A stretch of DNA of 64,000 nt from Tropicimonas isoalkanivorans (GTDB taxonomy: Bacteria; Pseudomonadota; Alphaproteobacteria; Rhodobacterales; Rhodobacteraceae): NCBI RefSeq assembly GCF_900112335.1, contig NZ_FOLG01000002.1, positions 468,810 through 532,809 of the forward strand, read 5' to 3'. The position numbers and the translations under genes are program-made. The notes under the pieces were generated by a model. That model ran no database searches. It saw only the letters and a program-made list of their open reading frames with translations, and was not told the DNA's origin. Below, one piece after another: positions 50,504-59,406 of this stretch (position 1 is the stretch's first letter; each line of letters begins with the position of its first letter).

Positions 50504-51652
50504 TCAATCTGGTTGTGATTGCGGAAGGTCCGGCAAACTATCCAGTGCCATCGGAGCAATCTCCATTTCACCCTCTGCACCGGACATCGCCAACCCGGCG
50601 CCTTGCGATGACATGGGCGTCAGCGGCGCGTTGGCATCGTCGGCACTCCCATCAAAAACCGTAGCCGCCGTGGTTCGGTTGGCGGGAATCTCATCACCGG
50701 GACCGGGAAGATCGGGCAGCGTGAAAACGGCGTTTGGAGCGGAGTCAGGGCCGGGTATCTGATCGCCGAAGGCCGAGATCCGCACTGCCCGATTGCCCCG
50801 GCTCTGACCGAGCCGCCCGACGCCGAAGGGGCCGCCGCCAATCCCGGCGAGGCGCACCCTATCGATGCTGACGGCCGGGAGCGGGATCTCGTCCCCGACC
50901 TTCAGGCGCCGGATCTGGGCAAAGGGTAGCTTGAGCCGGTGCATGATCGCCTCCAGCCGCACATCCGCCCCGCGCACCGCGGTGCCGAAGCCCTCGTGCC
51001 ACGCCTCGTCACGCGGCACCTCCGGCGTGACCGTGTGGCAGTCGTGTACTCCCCCGCGTCCCTCCGCCGGAAGCGCCAGAAGCGCACGCCCCTGGCGGCG
51101 CCCTTGGTCGAGGTCCAGCTCCAGCGCGATCATCCTGTAGTCCACATCCTCCAGCAGAAGCCCCAGCGGACGCACACCCTCCACGTGGCTGCCGTATCCG
51201 AATCCGGCAGCCCAGCAAGCATCCGGCTTGCCCAGGAACGGACCCTCGAATTCCCGTAGAACGGCGTCGATCAGGTCTGCCGCCAAGGCGGCATCCGTCC
51301 GCGTGACCGGGCGCGGCGGAGGCACGGTTTTCCCGATTACACCGGTCATTTGCTTCTCGATTACGGCCGACAGTAACGCATTGTCGAACGACAGGAGGCC
51401 CTGTGCCTCCGCCGGGCCATCCAGCACGGCAAGAAGGCCGTTCTCCGGCACCGTCTCAAGGAGATCCGGCAGGCCGCCGGTTCGTTCAGTGCTGGACGCC
51501 GCCACAACCGCCAAGGACATCGCCGCCTCCGCCGCTCGGCTCAAGGCGGCGGAAAGAACCCTCGCCGGCGGGACGGGGCGGTCGGACGGACCCGCCTCCT
51601 CACCGGCGGCGGTCATTCGCCGGAGCACCGATTGCGCCTCTGACTCAGTCAT
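50504..51652 (-). CDS. FliM/FliN-like flagellar motor C-ring protein
   Basis: 382 residues. The C-terminal surface-presentation domain is visible (about 240-285: LEAIMHRLKLPFAQIRRLKVGDEIPLP, read in parts), matching the FliN/FliM C-terminal fold that builds the flagellar switch ring. The middle resembles the FliM CheC-like core (ALAADLIDAVLREFEG). The family form found in Rhodobacterales is divergent from enteric FliM, and the last 100 residues are a low-complexity tail. No other flagellar gene lies in the window, so this is an isolated motor gene or a paralogue. Confidence 0.7.
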   Translation of the reverse strand: MTESEAQSVLRRMTAAGEEAGPSDRPVPPARVLSAALSRAAEAAMSLAVVAASSTERTGGLPDLLETVPENGLLAVLDGPAEAQGLLSFDNALLSAVIEKQMTGVIGKTVPPPRPVTRTDAALAADLIDAVLREFEGPFLGKPDACWAAGFGYGSHVEGVRPLGLLLEDVDYRMIALELDLDQGRRQGRALLALPAEGRGGVHDCHTVTPEVPRDEAWHEGFGTAVRGADVRLEAIMHRLKLPFAQIRRLKVGDEIPLPAVSIDRVRLAGIGGGPFGVGRLGQSRGNRAVRISAFGDQIPGPDSAPNAVFTLPDLPGPGDEIPANRTTAATVFDGSADDANAPLTPMSSQGAGLAMSGAEGEMEIAPMALDSLPDLPQSQPD

Positions 51653-51760
51653 CGCGACAGGTATCCTTCATCGCCGCCTGGGGGCGCGGCGAAACTGCTC
51701 GCGGGCAAGGTGCACCGAAGTCCCTTGGCAAACCGTTAACGCGAGATGGAAAACTGGTGG

Positions 51761-54463
51761 CTATTCGGCGGCGCGTGCCGCCCCCACTGCCAGGGGCAAC
51801 GTCACGCGAAAGGCCGCCCCGCCCTGCCCCGGCAGGTATTCGATCGCCCCGCCCAGCCGCTGCATGATCTCCCGGCAGATCGCCAGCCCCAGCCCCGCCC
51901 CACCGGCTGCGGCCTGATCGGACAGGCGGGAAAATTTCTCGAAAATGATATCCTGGCTGCGTGCGGGAATACCGGAGCCGTTGTCGATGAAATCGACCAC
52001 CGCCAATCCATTCTGCCGGCGGACCCGGATGCGCAGTTCAGGTGCGTCGGCATCGCAGTATTTCTTGGCGTTGCCGATGAGATTGATAAACACTTGAGTC
52101 AGCCGGTCGGCGTCGGTGATCAGGTCGATCTGCTCGTCCGTCGCATTTCGAAACACCTGCAACCCGCCCGATGCGCGCACTTCGGTCATCGCGCCCGTAG
52201 CGGCGATGGCTCGGTCGATCAGCTCGTGCAGCCGTGCCGTGCCCAGCGTCAGACTGACCTGCGCGTTTTCCAGCACGCTGAGGTCGAGAAGGTCGTCGAG
52301 CAACCGGGTGAGCCGCACCGCCTCGTCGTGAATAATGCCGGCGTAGCGCTTGTTCTCGTCCTCCGTGAGCCCTCCCTCGCGCAGGATCTCCGCGAAGGCG
52401 CGTACCGACGTCATCGGTGTGCGCAGCTCGTGGCTGATCTGGCTCAGAAAGGCGTCTTTCTGGATGGAAAGCTCGGTCAGCTTCTGGTTGGCGTCTCTGA
52501 GCTGGCGGGCGGTGCGCTCCAACTCTTCAGACTGCGCCTCCAACCGGTTGGAGTATTCGAGGATCTGCTGGGCCTCGTCGGCGACGCGGATCAGATCCTC
52601 CACCAGTACGGCCGAGGAGCCAGCGATCTGCCCAACCATCGCGTGCGCCGTCGCGCCGCCGACGCTGGCGGACAATTCCCGCTCCAGGTGGTCGAGGAAC
52701 TCCGGCGTCGTGTCGGGCAGGTACCCGGCCTTGCCCTGCGCCGCCGCCTCGGACTGGAACAGCGCCTGCGCATCGTCGGAGCCCAGGATGCGTTGCGCCA
52801 TCATCAGCAGATCCTCCGCCTTGGCACTGCCCCGGGACCAGCCGCGCGCGCCGAGCGTATGTTCAAAGACGTTGACGATCTGGGCTCCCTGCAGGCGTTC
52901 CAAAGGGGTCGGGAATGTGAAGATGGAAAAGCCGCAATAGGCGATTGTGTTGAGCAGGATGGACCAGAAGAGCGTGTGGATCAGTGGGTCCATCCCGGTG
53001 ATGCCGAAGAGCCCCTGCGGCCGCAGCCAATAGATACCGAGCGGCCCGTCGGCCATCATCGCCGCACTGAAGGGTCCAGCCGCTCCGAAGCTCGGCAGGA
53101 ACAGCGTGTAGGCCCAGACGACGAACCCCGTCACCAGCCCGGCCGCCGCACCCGCGCGGGTGCCACCCCGCCAGTAGAGCCCGCCGAGCAGCGCGGGCAG
53201 CACCTGGCTCACGCCGAGGAATGAGATCAGACCGATGGAGGCGAGCGCCTCCGTCCCGCCGGAGAAGCGGTAGTAGAGGTAGCCAAGGAGCAGCACCCCC
53301 GCGATGGAGAACCGCCGCGCCATCAGGACGACCTGCCTGACATCCCCCGCGACCGTCACCCCGCCGCTCTGGCGTGACAGGTAGAGCGGCATGACAATGT
53401 GGTTCGAGACCATCGTGGCGAGCGCCAGGGCCGCCACGATGACCATGGAGGTCGCCGAGGAAAACCCGCCGAGGAACGCAAAGACAGCCAGCCCCTCCCG
53501 CCCCTCCTTGAGCGGGAGTGTCAGAACGAAGAGGTCCGGATTGGCGTTGGCGGGCATTTCAGCGAGTCCGACGACGGCAATCGGCACCACGAACAGGCTC
53601 ATGAGGCAGAGGTAGAGCGGGAACGCCCAGGACGCGGTGCCAAGATGCGCCTCGTCGGCGTTTTCCACCACCAGCACCTGGAACATCCGCGGCAGGCACA
53701 GGATCGCTGCGGCGGATGTGAAGATCAGCCCTGCCCAACGGGCGGGCACGATCTCCCAGCCGGCAATGGGCGACGCGTCGATGCGGGAGAGCACGTCCGC
53801 CGGCCCGTCAGCCAGGCCCCAGACGACGAAGGCGCCGACCGCCATTAACGCAAGCAATTTGACCACCGCCTCCACAGCGATGGCCATGACGACCCCGTAG
53901 TGCCGCTCGTTGGTATTGAGGTTGCGGGTGCCGAACAGGATCGTGAAAAGCGCGAGCCCGCTCGCAACCCAGAGACCGGTCGACGCGGGGTTCGCCGGTA
54001 CCCAGAATTCGGAGTTGGGCACGGCAAAGACGCCAAAAGAGAGCGTGACCGACTGCAACTGCAAGGCGATGTAGGGTGTCGTGCCGACCACGGCCATGAC
54101 GGTCACGAGGATGCCCAGCAGATTGGATTTGCCGTAGCGGGAGGAGATCATGTCCGCAATGGACGTGATCCGCTGGCTGCGTCCCACCCGGACGAGCTTA
54201 CGCAGCAGCAGCCACCACCCGGTGAAGACGAGCGTTGGACCGAGGTAGATGGTAATGAACTCCAGCCCGGAGCGCGCCGCATAGCCGACGGCGCCGTAGA
54301 ACGTCCAGGCGGTGCAGTAGACCGACAGCGATAGTGTGTAGACCAACGGCGAAGACAGCCAGCCACCGATACTCCGTTGCGCGCGGCGATCGGCAAAATA
54401 GGCCACCGCAAAGAGAAAGGCGACGTAGGCCAGCGAGATGGCCACAAGCGCGTTGAACGTCAT
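51761..54463 (-). CDS. CbrA-like sodium/solute symporter-histidine kinase fusion
   Basis: 900 residues. The first 500 or so are a sodium:solute symporter domain with about 13 membrane helices (SVYCTAWTFYGAVG, SSRYGKSN, FSSATSMVIVAALALATMVSNHI, read in parts). A STAC-like linker (YLPDTTPEFLDHL) follows, then a coiled coil, HisKA with SQISHELRTPMTSVR and HATPase with NLIGNAKKY, DNGSGIP and GGAGLGLAI. In Pseudomonas, CbrA controls carbon and nitrogen use and can itself move histidine. The start overlaps the small membrane protein stop by ATGA. The nearby single-domain response regulator is a likely partner. No PAS domain is seen between linker and kinase. Confidence 0.9.
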   Translation of the reverse strand: MTFNALVAISLAYVAFLFAVAYFADRRAQRSIGGWLSSPLVYTLSLSVYCTAWTFYGAVGYAARSGLEFITIYLGPTLVFTGWWLLLRKLVRVGRSQRITSIADMISSRYGKSNLLGILVTVMAVVGTTPYIALQLQSVTLSFGVFAVPNSEFWVPANPASTGLWVASGLALFTILFGTRNLNTNERHYGVVMAIAVEAVVKLLALMAVGAFVVWGLADGPADVLSRIDASPIAGWEIVPARWAGLIFTSAAAILCLPRMFQVLVVENADEAHLGTASWAFPLYLCLMSLFVVPIAVVGLAEMPANANPDLFVLTLPLKEGREGLAVFAFLGGFSSATSMVIVAALALATMVSNHIVMPLYLSRQSGGVTVAGDVRQVVLMARRFSIAGVLLLGYLYYRFSGGTEALASIGLISFLGVSQVLPALLGGLYWRGGTRAGAAAGLVTGFVVWAYTLFLPSFGAAGPFSAAMMADGPLGIYWLRPQGLFGITGMDPLIHTLFWSILLNTIAYCGFSIFTFPTPLERLQGAQIVNVFEHTLGARGWSRGSAKAEDLLMMAQRILGSDDAQALFQSEAAAQGKAGYLPDTTPEFLDHLERELSASVGGATAHAMVGQIAGSSAVLVEDLIRVADEAQQILEYSNRLEAQSEELERTARQLRDANQKLTELSIQKDAFLSQISHELRTPMTSVRAFAEILREGGLTEDENKRYAGIIHDEAVRLTRLLDDLLDLSVLENAQVSLTLGTARLHELIDRAIAATGAMTEVRASGGLQVFRNATDEQIDLITDADRLTQVFINLIGNAKKYCDADAPELRIRVRRQNGLAVVDFIDNGSGIPARSQDIIFEKFSRLSDQAAAGGAGLGLAICREIMQRLGGAIEYLPGQGGAAFRVTLPLAVGAARAAE

Positions 54464-54879
54464 TGCCGGGTCCTGCCGCCGGTCAGAGTGGCGTCGGCTT
54501 TGGGGACACGCGCGTCATCTGCGTCCCGCAGCGGTTCGGACAGGCGCCGTTGCAATACAGCGGCGGCCACGATCAGACCGAACCAGACCAGGAAGAGGTA
54601 GACGACGCCGCCGGCAGTGCCATGCCCGCGCGCCCACAGGATCGGCATAAGCAGCAGCGCTGCCCCCAGGCCGGGAAGCAGACGGGCGGCGTCCATGATA
54701 CGGCGGCGACGATAAATCTCGCGCTCCACGAAGAGCGGGGTGCGATTGCGTTCGGACTTCCTCAGCGGCAGTTCGGCCCAGTCGTGCCAGCGCTCCGGGG
54801 ACGGTCCGTCGGACGCAGACGGGGCCGGACGCGCCTCCGATCCGGGGGGCTTGGCCGATGGCGTGCTCTCGCCGCTCAT
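54460..54879 (-). CDS. Small membrane protein coupled to the CbrA-like kinase
   Basis: 139 residues: a Pro/Ser-rich cytoplasmic N-terminus (1-50), then two helices (about 66-82 LLPGLGAALLLMPILWA and 90-108 VVYLFLVWFGLIVAAAVL), and a charged tail. Its stop overlaps the kinase start by ATGA, so both are translated together. In Pseudomonas a small gene, cbrX, overlaps cbrA in the same way; sequence relation is not claimed. It may be a membrane partner or translation coupler of the kinase. Confidence 0.72.
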   Translation of the reverse strand: MSGESTPSAKPPGSEARPAPSASDGPSPERWHDWAELPLRKSERNRTPLFVEREIYRRRRIMDAARLLPGLGAALLLMPILWARGHGTAGGVVYLFLVWFGLIVAAAVLQRRLSEPLRDADDARVPKADATLTGGRTRQ

Positions 54880-54889
54880 CGCCGACGCC

Positions 54890-55273
54890 TCACACGCGAC
54901 CGAACGCGCCCGACTTCAGCGCATTGACCGTCTTGAGCACCTCCGCATTCGCGAAGGGCTTCGTCATGAAGCAACTCGCGCCGTACCGTTCCGCCAGTTC
55001 CCTGTCCCGCCCCTGCCCCTTGGCTGTGAGCATCAGCACCGGCAACGCGGCCGTGGCCGGATCGGCACGAATTTCCTTGAGGATGTCGAATCCCGACTTA
55101 CCCGGCAGCATGACATCCAGCACCAGCACGTCGGGCGGCGCGGCAACGATCCGGTCGACGGCGGTTGCCCCGTCCAGATGCGTCTCCACCGACCATCCAT
55201 CGCGCGACAGAATGAAACGGATGGCCTCGATGATATTGGGCTCATCCTCCACCAGCAGAACGCGTTTCGACAT
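54890..55273 (-). CDS. Single-domain response regulator
   Basis: 127 residues, one receiver domain: LLVEDEPNIIEAI, phospho-acceptor Asp53 in VLDVMLPGKSG, MLTAKG and MTKPF. There is no output domain, so it should act by protein contact, as in CheY-like or phosphorelay shuttles. The start was set by GGGGGAGA upstream of the ATG before SKRVLLV. It lies 10 bases before the small membrane protein gene, and the three genes (receiver, membrane protein, kinase) probably share one mRNA. Confidence 0.88.
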   Translation of the reverse strand: MSKRVLLVEDEPNIIEAIRFILSRDGWSVETHLDGATAVDRIVAAPPDVLVLDVMLPGKSGFDILKEIRADPATAALPVLMLTAKGQGRDRELAERYGASCFMTKPFANAEVLKTVNALKSGAFGRV

Positions 55274-55350
55274 ACGGTCTCCCCCCCGCAGGACGGCCGA
55301 CGCCCGAGCGCCGCCGCTGTCGGACACTATTGCCCCATACGGGACACGAG

Positions 55351-56664
55351 TCAAAATACCTCTGCCATGATCGAGGGCTCCCGACGGGCGGCGCATGCCG
55401 CGCGCGGGCAGATCCGGCAGGACGTTCCAAGCTCCAGCGGCTGCTCAGGTTCCGGCACTTGCGCGAGCTCCTGAGGCAATATCAGCATCGCCGCTTCCAG
55501 CACTTGCGGGCCGTCGAACCCGGCTGGCTGGCTGGGCTGGCACACGGCATATGCCAGGAAACGACGCGGATTGCGCCCGCCCAACTCCACCCACCGCCGC
55601 ACCGGCGCCATGGGACGCGACAGTGCCTGATAAAGCGGCCAGAGCGGACAGGCCGCGGAGTAGCGTGGCAGGGGGAAGCCGTCGACTGGCTTTCGAAACG
55701 TCAAGGTGCCGGAGCCGTCGCAGCAGACAAGACCGATCTCGGCCCCCACGCGGTCTTTCGGCAAGCTCGCCATCCGCCGGAAAACCGCCGTCAGATTGAC
55801 GTCGAACCGTGCCGCCAGGGCCGCCGGATCGAAGGCGGAGGCCGTCGCCGCCTCCTGAAAGGCTGCCAGGGGCATATGCTCGGCGTCCTTGCGGTATCGC
55901 GTCAGGTGGCTCACCGCCATGGCACCGGCCGCCGAACTCCGTATCGCCTCCGAGCGTTTTACCAGCGTCGCCGGCTCCATGGGCAGCGCCCGCTCCAGGT
56001 CGGCGAAGTGGAAGCCGCTTTCCCGCAACCATGTGTCCAACTCCTCCTGCGGCGTGGACGCGGTGAATTCGGTCGAACTCGCCTCGTCCAGATAGCGCAC
56101 GAGCGCCTCCGCGCTTTCGGCCAGCCGGGCGGATTCCTCGGCCATGTTGCGGTGGAACCGATCCCGCCATTCCGGGTCGATGTCCCGCGTTTCGGCCAGG
56201 ATCGATGCGGTGGACCGGATGGCCGTGACGGTGGAAATGACCTCGTGCAGCGACGCCGAGAGGAAGGGGTCGTGGGTCATCCGGTCGGACAGGACCTCCA
56301 CCGAATGCGCCAGGTCGGTCGCGCGTTGCCGGGTTTCCGCCAGCAGCCGCGCCCAGCCGGGGAAGCGACCGACGAATTCTTCCAGCCGCGGCAACTCCTC
56401 GGTGGCACCGGCATCGTTTGCGGCCGCTTCGCGGAGCGTGGTCAGCAAGGCCGCCTCCGCCCCCTCGGTCAGCGCGGCTGGCTCGACGCCGAGTTCCCGC
56501 GCAATATCTCGAATAAGTTTGCCCCCGATTCTTCGCCGATTGTGCTCGATCAGGTTCAGATAGGACGGAGAAATACCCACAGCCCGCGCAAGGTCCGCCT
56601 GTTTTCGCCCAACCATCGTCCGCCGTTCGCGTATCCGGCTGCCTGTAAGGGACGTCCGCGCCAT
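55351..56664 (-). CDS. ScfR-type (short-chain fatty acyl-CoA) XRE-family regulator
   Basis: 437 residues: N-terminal helix-turn-helix (8-65: RIRERRTMVGRKQADLARAV, then ISPSYLNLIEHNRRRIGG), a long helical middle, and a C-terminal ligand domain ending in the cysteine motif CRICPRAACAARREPSI typical of the family. Known members include PccR and RamB-like proteins, which respond to acyl-CoAs and control propionate or acetate use. The start at 56664 was chosen because the helix-turn-helix begins there. It is divergent from the HAAT transporter operon, which it probably controls; a candidate site is at 56747. Confidence 0.85.
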   Translation of the reverse strand: MARTSLTGSRIRERRTMVGRKQADLARAVGISPSYLNLIEHNRRRIGGKLIRDIARELGVEPAALTEGAEAALLTTLREAAANDAGATEELPRLEEFVGRFPGWARLLAETRQRATDLAHSVEVLSDRMTHDPFLSASLHEVISTVTAIRSTASILAETRDIDPEWRDRFHRNMAEESARLAESAEALVRYLDEASSTEFTASTPQEELDTWLRESGFHFADLERALPMEPATLVKRSEAIRSSAAGAMAVSHLTRYRKDAEHMPLAAFQEAATASAFDPAALAARFDVNLTAVFRRMASLPKDRVGAEIGLVCCDGSGTLTFRKPVDGFPLPRYSAACPLWPLYQALSRPMAPVRRWVELGGRNPRRFLAYAVCQPSQPAGFDGPQVLEAAMLILPQELAQVPEPEQPLELGTSCRICPRAACAARREPSIMAEVF

Positions 56665-56746
56665 TGATTTTTCCCTACCATCCCAAGGGCTTTCTGCACC
56701 GCGTTGAGAAACCTTTGACATACTACAATCGAAATCTGTCTACGTC

Positions 56747-56770
56747 TTTACAAAAAAACCGTTTTGCGGA
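56747..56770. promoter_or_regulatory. Candidate ScfR operator
   Basis: TTTACAAA at 56747-56754 and TTTGCGGA at 56763-56770 resemble a degenerate pair of the TTTGCAAA half-sites reported for PccR, though the spacing (8 bases) differs from the 4-base spacing I recall. It lies in the divergent promoter region between the ScfR-type regulator and the transporter. The match is weak. Confidence 0.3.
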
Positions 56771-56877
56771 AAGGAGTTGTTGCCACAATTGACAATCGGC
56801 CCCGATACTCGATGCACACGTGAAAAGGTGGGCTGGTTCGGGAGGACAGTGCCGGCGCACTATTGTGGGAGGAATAG

Positions 56878-58269
56878 ATGTCGAAGTTCACCGTGACGCG
56901 CCGTGGCGCGCTGAAGACCGGTGCAGCCGCCGGCGCGGGCCTTGCCCTGCCGACGATCTTCACTGCGGGCGCCGCGCGCGCATTCACCAACGAGCCTGGC
57001 GCGTCGTCCGTGACCCTTGGGTTCAACGTACCGCAGACCGGCCCCTATGCGGACGAGGGTGCGGACGAGCTGCGGGCGTATCAGCTCGCAGTGGAGCATC
57101 TGAACGGCGAGGGTGACGGCGGCATGCTGCAGACCTTTTCGTCGAAGGTGCTGGACGGCACGGGCATTCTCGGAAGGAAGGTCGAGTACGTCACCGGCGA
57201 CACGCAGACGAAGTCGGACGCCGCCCGCGCCTCCGCCAAGTCGATGATCGAGAAGGACGGCGCGATCATGATCACGGGCGGCTCGTCTTCGGGCGTTGCC
57301 GTCGCCGTGCAAGGGCTTTGCCAGGAGGCGGGCGTGATTTTCATGGCCGGCCTCACCCACTCCAACGACACCACCGGCAAGGACAAGAAGGCCAACGGCT
57401 TCCGCCACTTCTTCGACGCCTACATGTCGGGCGCCGCGCTGGCGCCGGTGCTCGCCAAGATGTACGGCAACGATCGCAAGGCTTATCATCTGACCGCCGA
57501 TTACACCTGGGGCTGGACGCAGCAGGAGTCGATCCAGGCCGCCACCGAGGCACTCGGCTGGGAAACGGTCAACAACGTGCTGACCCCGCTCGCGGCGACC
57601 GACTTCTCTTCCTACATCGCTCCGGTTCTGAACTCCGGCGCCGACGTGCTGATTCTGAACCACTACGGCGGCAACATGGTGAACTCGCTCACCAACGCCG
57701 TGCAGTTCGGCCTGCGCGACAAGCAGGTGAACGGCAAGAACTTCGAGATCGTCGTGCCGCTCTACTCGCGCCTTATGGCCAAGGGTGCCGGCGAGAACGT
57801 GAAGGGGATTTTCGGATCCACCAACTGGCACTGGTCGCTGCAGGACGAGGGCTCGCAGGCCTTCGTGAAGTCCTTCGGCACCAAATACGGCTTCCCGCCG
57901 AGCCAGGCCGCGCACACCTGCTACGTTCAGACGCTGCTTTACGCGGACGCCGTGACCCGAGCCAACTCCTTCGAGCCCTGCGCGGTCGTCGAGGCGCTGG
58001 AAGGCGGCGACAGCTCCCTGCCCGGCATCGATTCTCCGTCCAACAAGGGCTACCTGTTCGACGGCCTCGGAAACGGCCCGACGCTTTACCGCGCAGCCGA
58101 CCACCAGTGCTTCAAGGACGTGCTCGTGGTGAAGGGGAAGGACAACCCGACCTCGGAGTTCGACCTGCTGGAAGTCGTTGAAGTCACCCCCGTCGACCAG
58201 GTCTGGTACGAGCCCGACCACCCGATGTTCGCCGGCGGCGACCTCGGGCAGTGCAACAACGGCGCCTGA
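56878..58269 (+). CDS. HAAT-type ABC substrate-binding protein (urea/amide/amino-acid family)
   Basis: 463 residues with a twin-arginine-like signal (TVTRRGALKTGAAAGAGLAL, cleavage near ARAF) and a type I periplasmic-binding fold: LGFNVPQTGPYADEG, ITGGSSSGVAVAVQGLCQEAG, TADYTWGWTQQES. It captures an amino acid, amide or related ligand in the periplasm. About 460 residues is long for LivJ (365) and closer to urea/short-chain amide binding proteins. It is the first gene of a five-gene importer, and two strong hairpins follow it, which would let it be made in excess over the membrane parts. Confidence 0.88.
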   Translation: MSKFTVTRRGALKTGAAAGAGLALPTIFTAGAARAFTNEPGASSVTLGFNVPQTGPYADEGADELRAYQLAVEHLNGEGDGGMLQTFSSKVLDGTGILGRKVEYVTGDTQTKSDAARASAKSMIEKDGAIMITGGSSSGVAVAVQGLCQEAGVIFMAGLTHSNDTTGKDKKANGFRHFFDAYMSGAALAPVLAKMYGNDRKAYHLTADYTWGWTQQESIQAATEALGWETVNNVLTPLAATDFSSYIAPVLNSGADVLILNHYGGNMVNSLTNAVQFGLRDKQVNGKNFEIVVPLYSRLMAKGAGENVKGIFGSTNWHWSLQDEGSQAFVKSFGTKYGFPPSQAAHTCYVQTLLYADAVTRANSFEPCAVVEALEGGDSSLPGIDSPSNKGYLFDGLGNGPTLYRAADHQCFKDVLVVKGKDNPTSEFDLLEVVEVTPVDQVWYEPDHPMFAGGDLGQCNNGA

Positions 58270-58287
58270 CACACTCGGAGTGACCTG

Positions 58288-58347
58288 CCGGCCGCGCGAA
58301 ACGCGGCCGGTCTTCCCGGTGTCCCGGACGGCCGCGTCCGGGACACC
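58288..58347 (+). repeat. Two consecutive strong hairpins between the binding protein and permease genes
   Basis: First: CCGGCCGCG (58288-58296) and CGCGGCCGG (58302-58310) around CGAAA. Second: GGTGTCCCGGACG (58318-58330) and CGTCCGGGACACC (58335-58347) around GCCG, a perfect 13-bp stem. Neither is followed by a T-run. They should stabilise the upstream mRNA or partly terminate, giving more binding protein than permease. Confidence 0.75.
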
Positions 58348-58371
58348 CATCCATACCTACGAGGTGGGGCG

Positions 58372-59403
58372 ATGGACGCGATCATCCTGCAAATCCTGAA
58401 CGGTCTCGACAAGGGATCGGCCTACGCGCTGATCGCGCTCGGGCTCACACTCATTTTCGGCACGCTCGGTGTCGTCAACTTCGCCCACGGCGCCCTTTTC
58501 ATGCTCGGCGCCTTCTGCGCGGTCACCCTGAACCGCCTGCTCACGCTCTCCTTCGAGACGATCGACGAGACCAAGACAGACTTTCTTGGCAACCCGATGA
58601 AGGTCAAGACGCCCTATGTGGAAGCCTGGTTCGGCCCGGAAACGGGCGCGGCAATCATCGACTGGGCCGTCCCGCTCTCCATCCTGTTCGCCATCCCCAT
58701 CATGATCGCCATCGGCTTTGCGATGGAGCGCGGGCTGATCAAGCACTTCTACAAACGTCCCCATGCCGACCAGATCCTCGTGACCTTCGGCCTGGCAATC
58801 GTATTGCAGGAACTGATCAAGCTGTTCTTCGGCGCCAACCCGATCCCTACCCCTGCGCCAGACATCTTCCGCGGCAGCTTCGACTTCGGCGTCCTGCTCG
58901 GCTTCGACCCGAACGTCATCATCTATCCCTACTGGCGCATGGTCTACTTCCTCTTCGCGATGGTGATTATCGGCGGCGTCTTCGCCTTCCTGCAGTTCAC
59001 CACGTTCGGCATGGTCGTCCGCGCCGGGATGGCGGACCGCGAAACGGTCGGGCTGCTGGGCATCGACATCGACAAGCGCTTCACCTTCATGTTCGGACTG
59101 GCGGCGGCAGTCGCGGGGCTCGCAGGCGTCATGTACGCGCCCATAAACTCTCCGAATTACCACATGGGGATGGACTTCCTCGTTCTCTCCTTCGTGGTGG
59201 TGGTTGTCGGTGGCATGGGCAGCCTCCCCGGTGCCGTGCTCGCCGGCTTCCTTCTCGGCATCCTGGAAAGCTTCGCCTCGATGACTTGGGTGAAGGACAT
59301 CGTTCCCGGAATCGACCAGATCATCATTTACCTGGTCGCGATCATCATTCTGCTCACACGTCCCCGCGGGCTCATGGGCCGCAAGGGCGTGATGGAGGAC
59401 TAA
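58372..59403 (+). CDS. Branched-chain amino acid-type ABC permease (LivH-like)
   Basis: 343 residues with about nine helices, starting NGLDKGSAYALIALGLTLIFG and VVNFAHGALFMLG, the standard LivH opening. A typical EAA-like loop is TFGMVVRAGMADRETVGLLGID. A polar insertion near 60-85 (KTDFLGNPMKVKTPYVEAW) is longer than in LivH. It forms the channel with the LivM-like protein encoded three bases downstream. Confidence 0.92.
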   Translation: MDAIILQILNGLDKGSAYALIALGLTLIFGTLGVVNFAHGALFMLGAFCAVTLNRLLTLSFETIDETKTDFLGNPMKVKTPYVEAWFGPETGAAIIDWAVPLSILFAIPIMIAIGFAMERGLIKHFYKRPHADQILVTFGLAIVLQELIKLFFGANPIPTPAPDIFRGSFDFGVLLGFDPNVIIYPYWRMVYFLFAMVIIGGVFAFLQFTTFGMVVRAGMADRETVGLLGIDIDKRFTFMFGLAAAVAGLAGVMYAPINSPNYHMGMDFLVLSFVVVVVGGMGSLPGAVLAGFLLGILESFASMTWVKDIVPGIDQIIIYLVAIIILLTRPRGLMGRKGVMED

Positions 59404-59406
59404 TCC

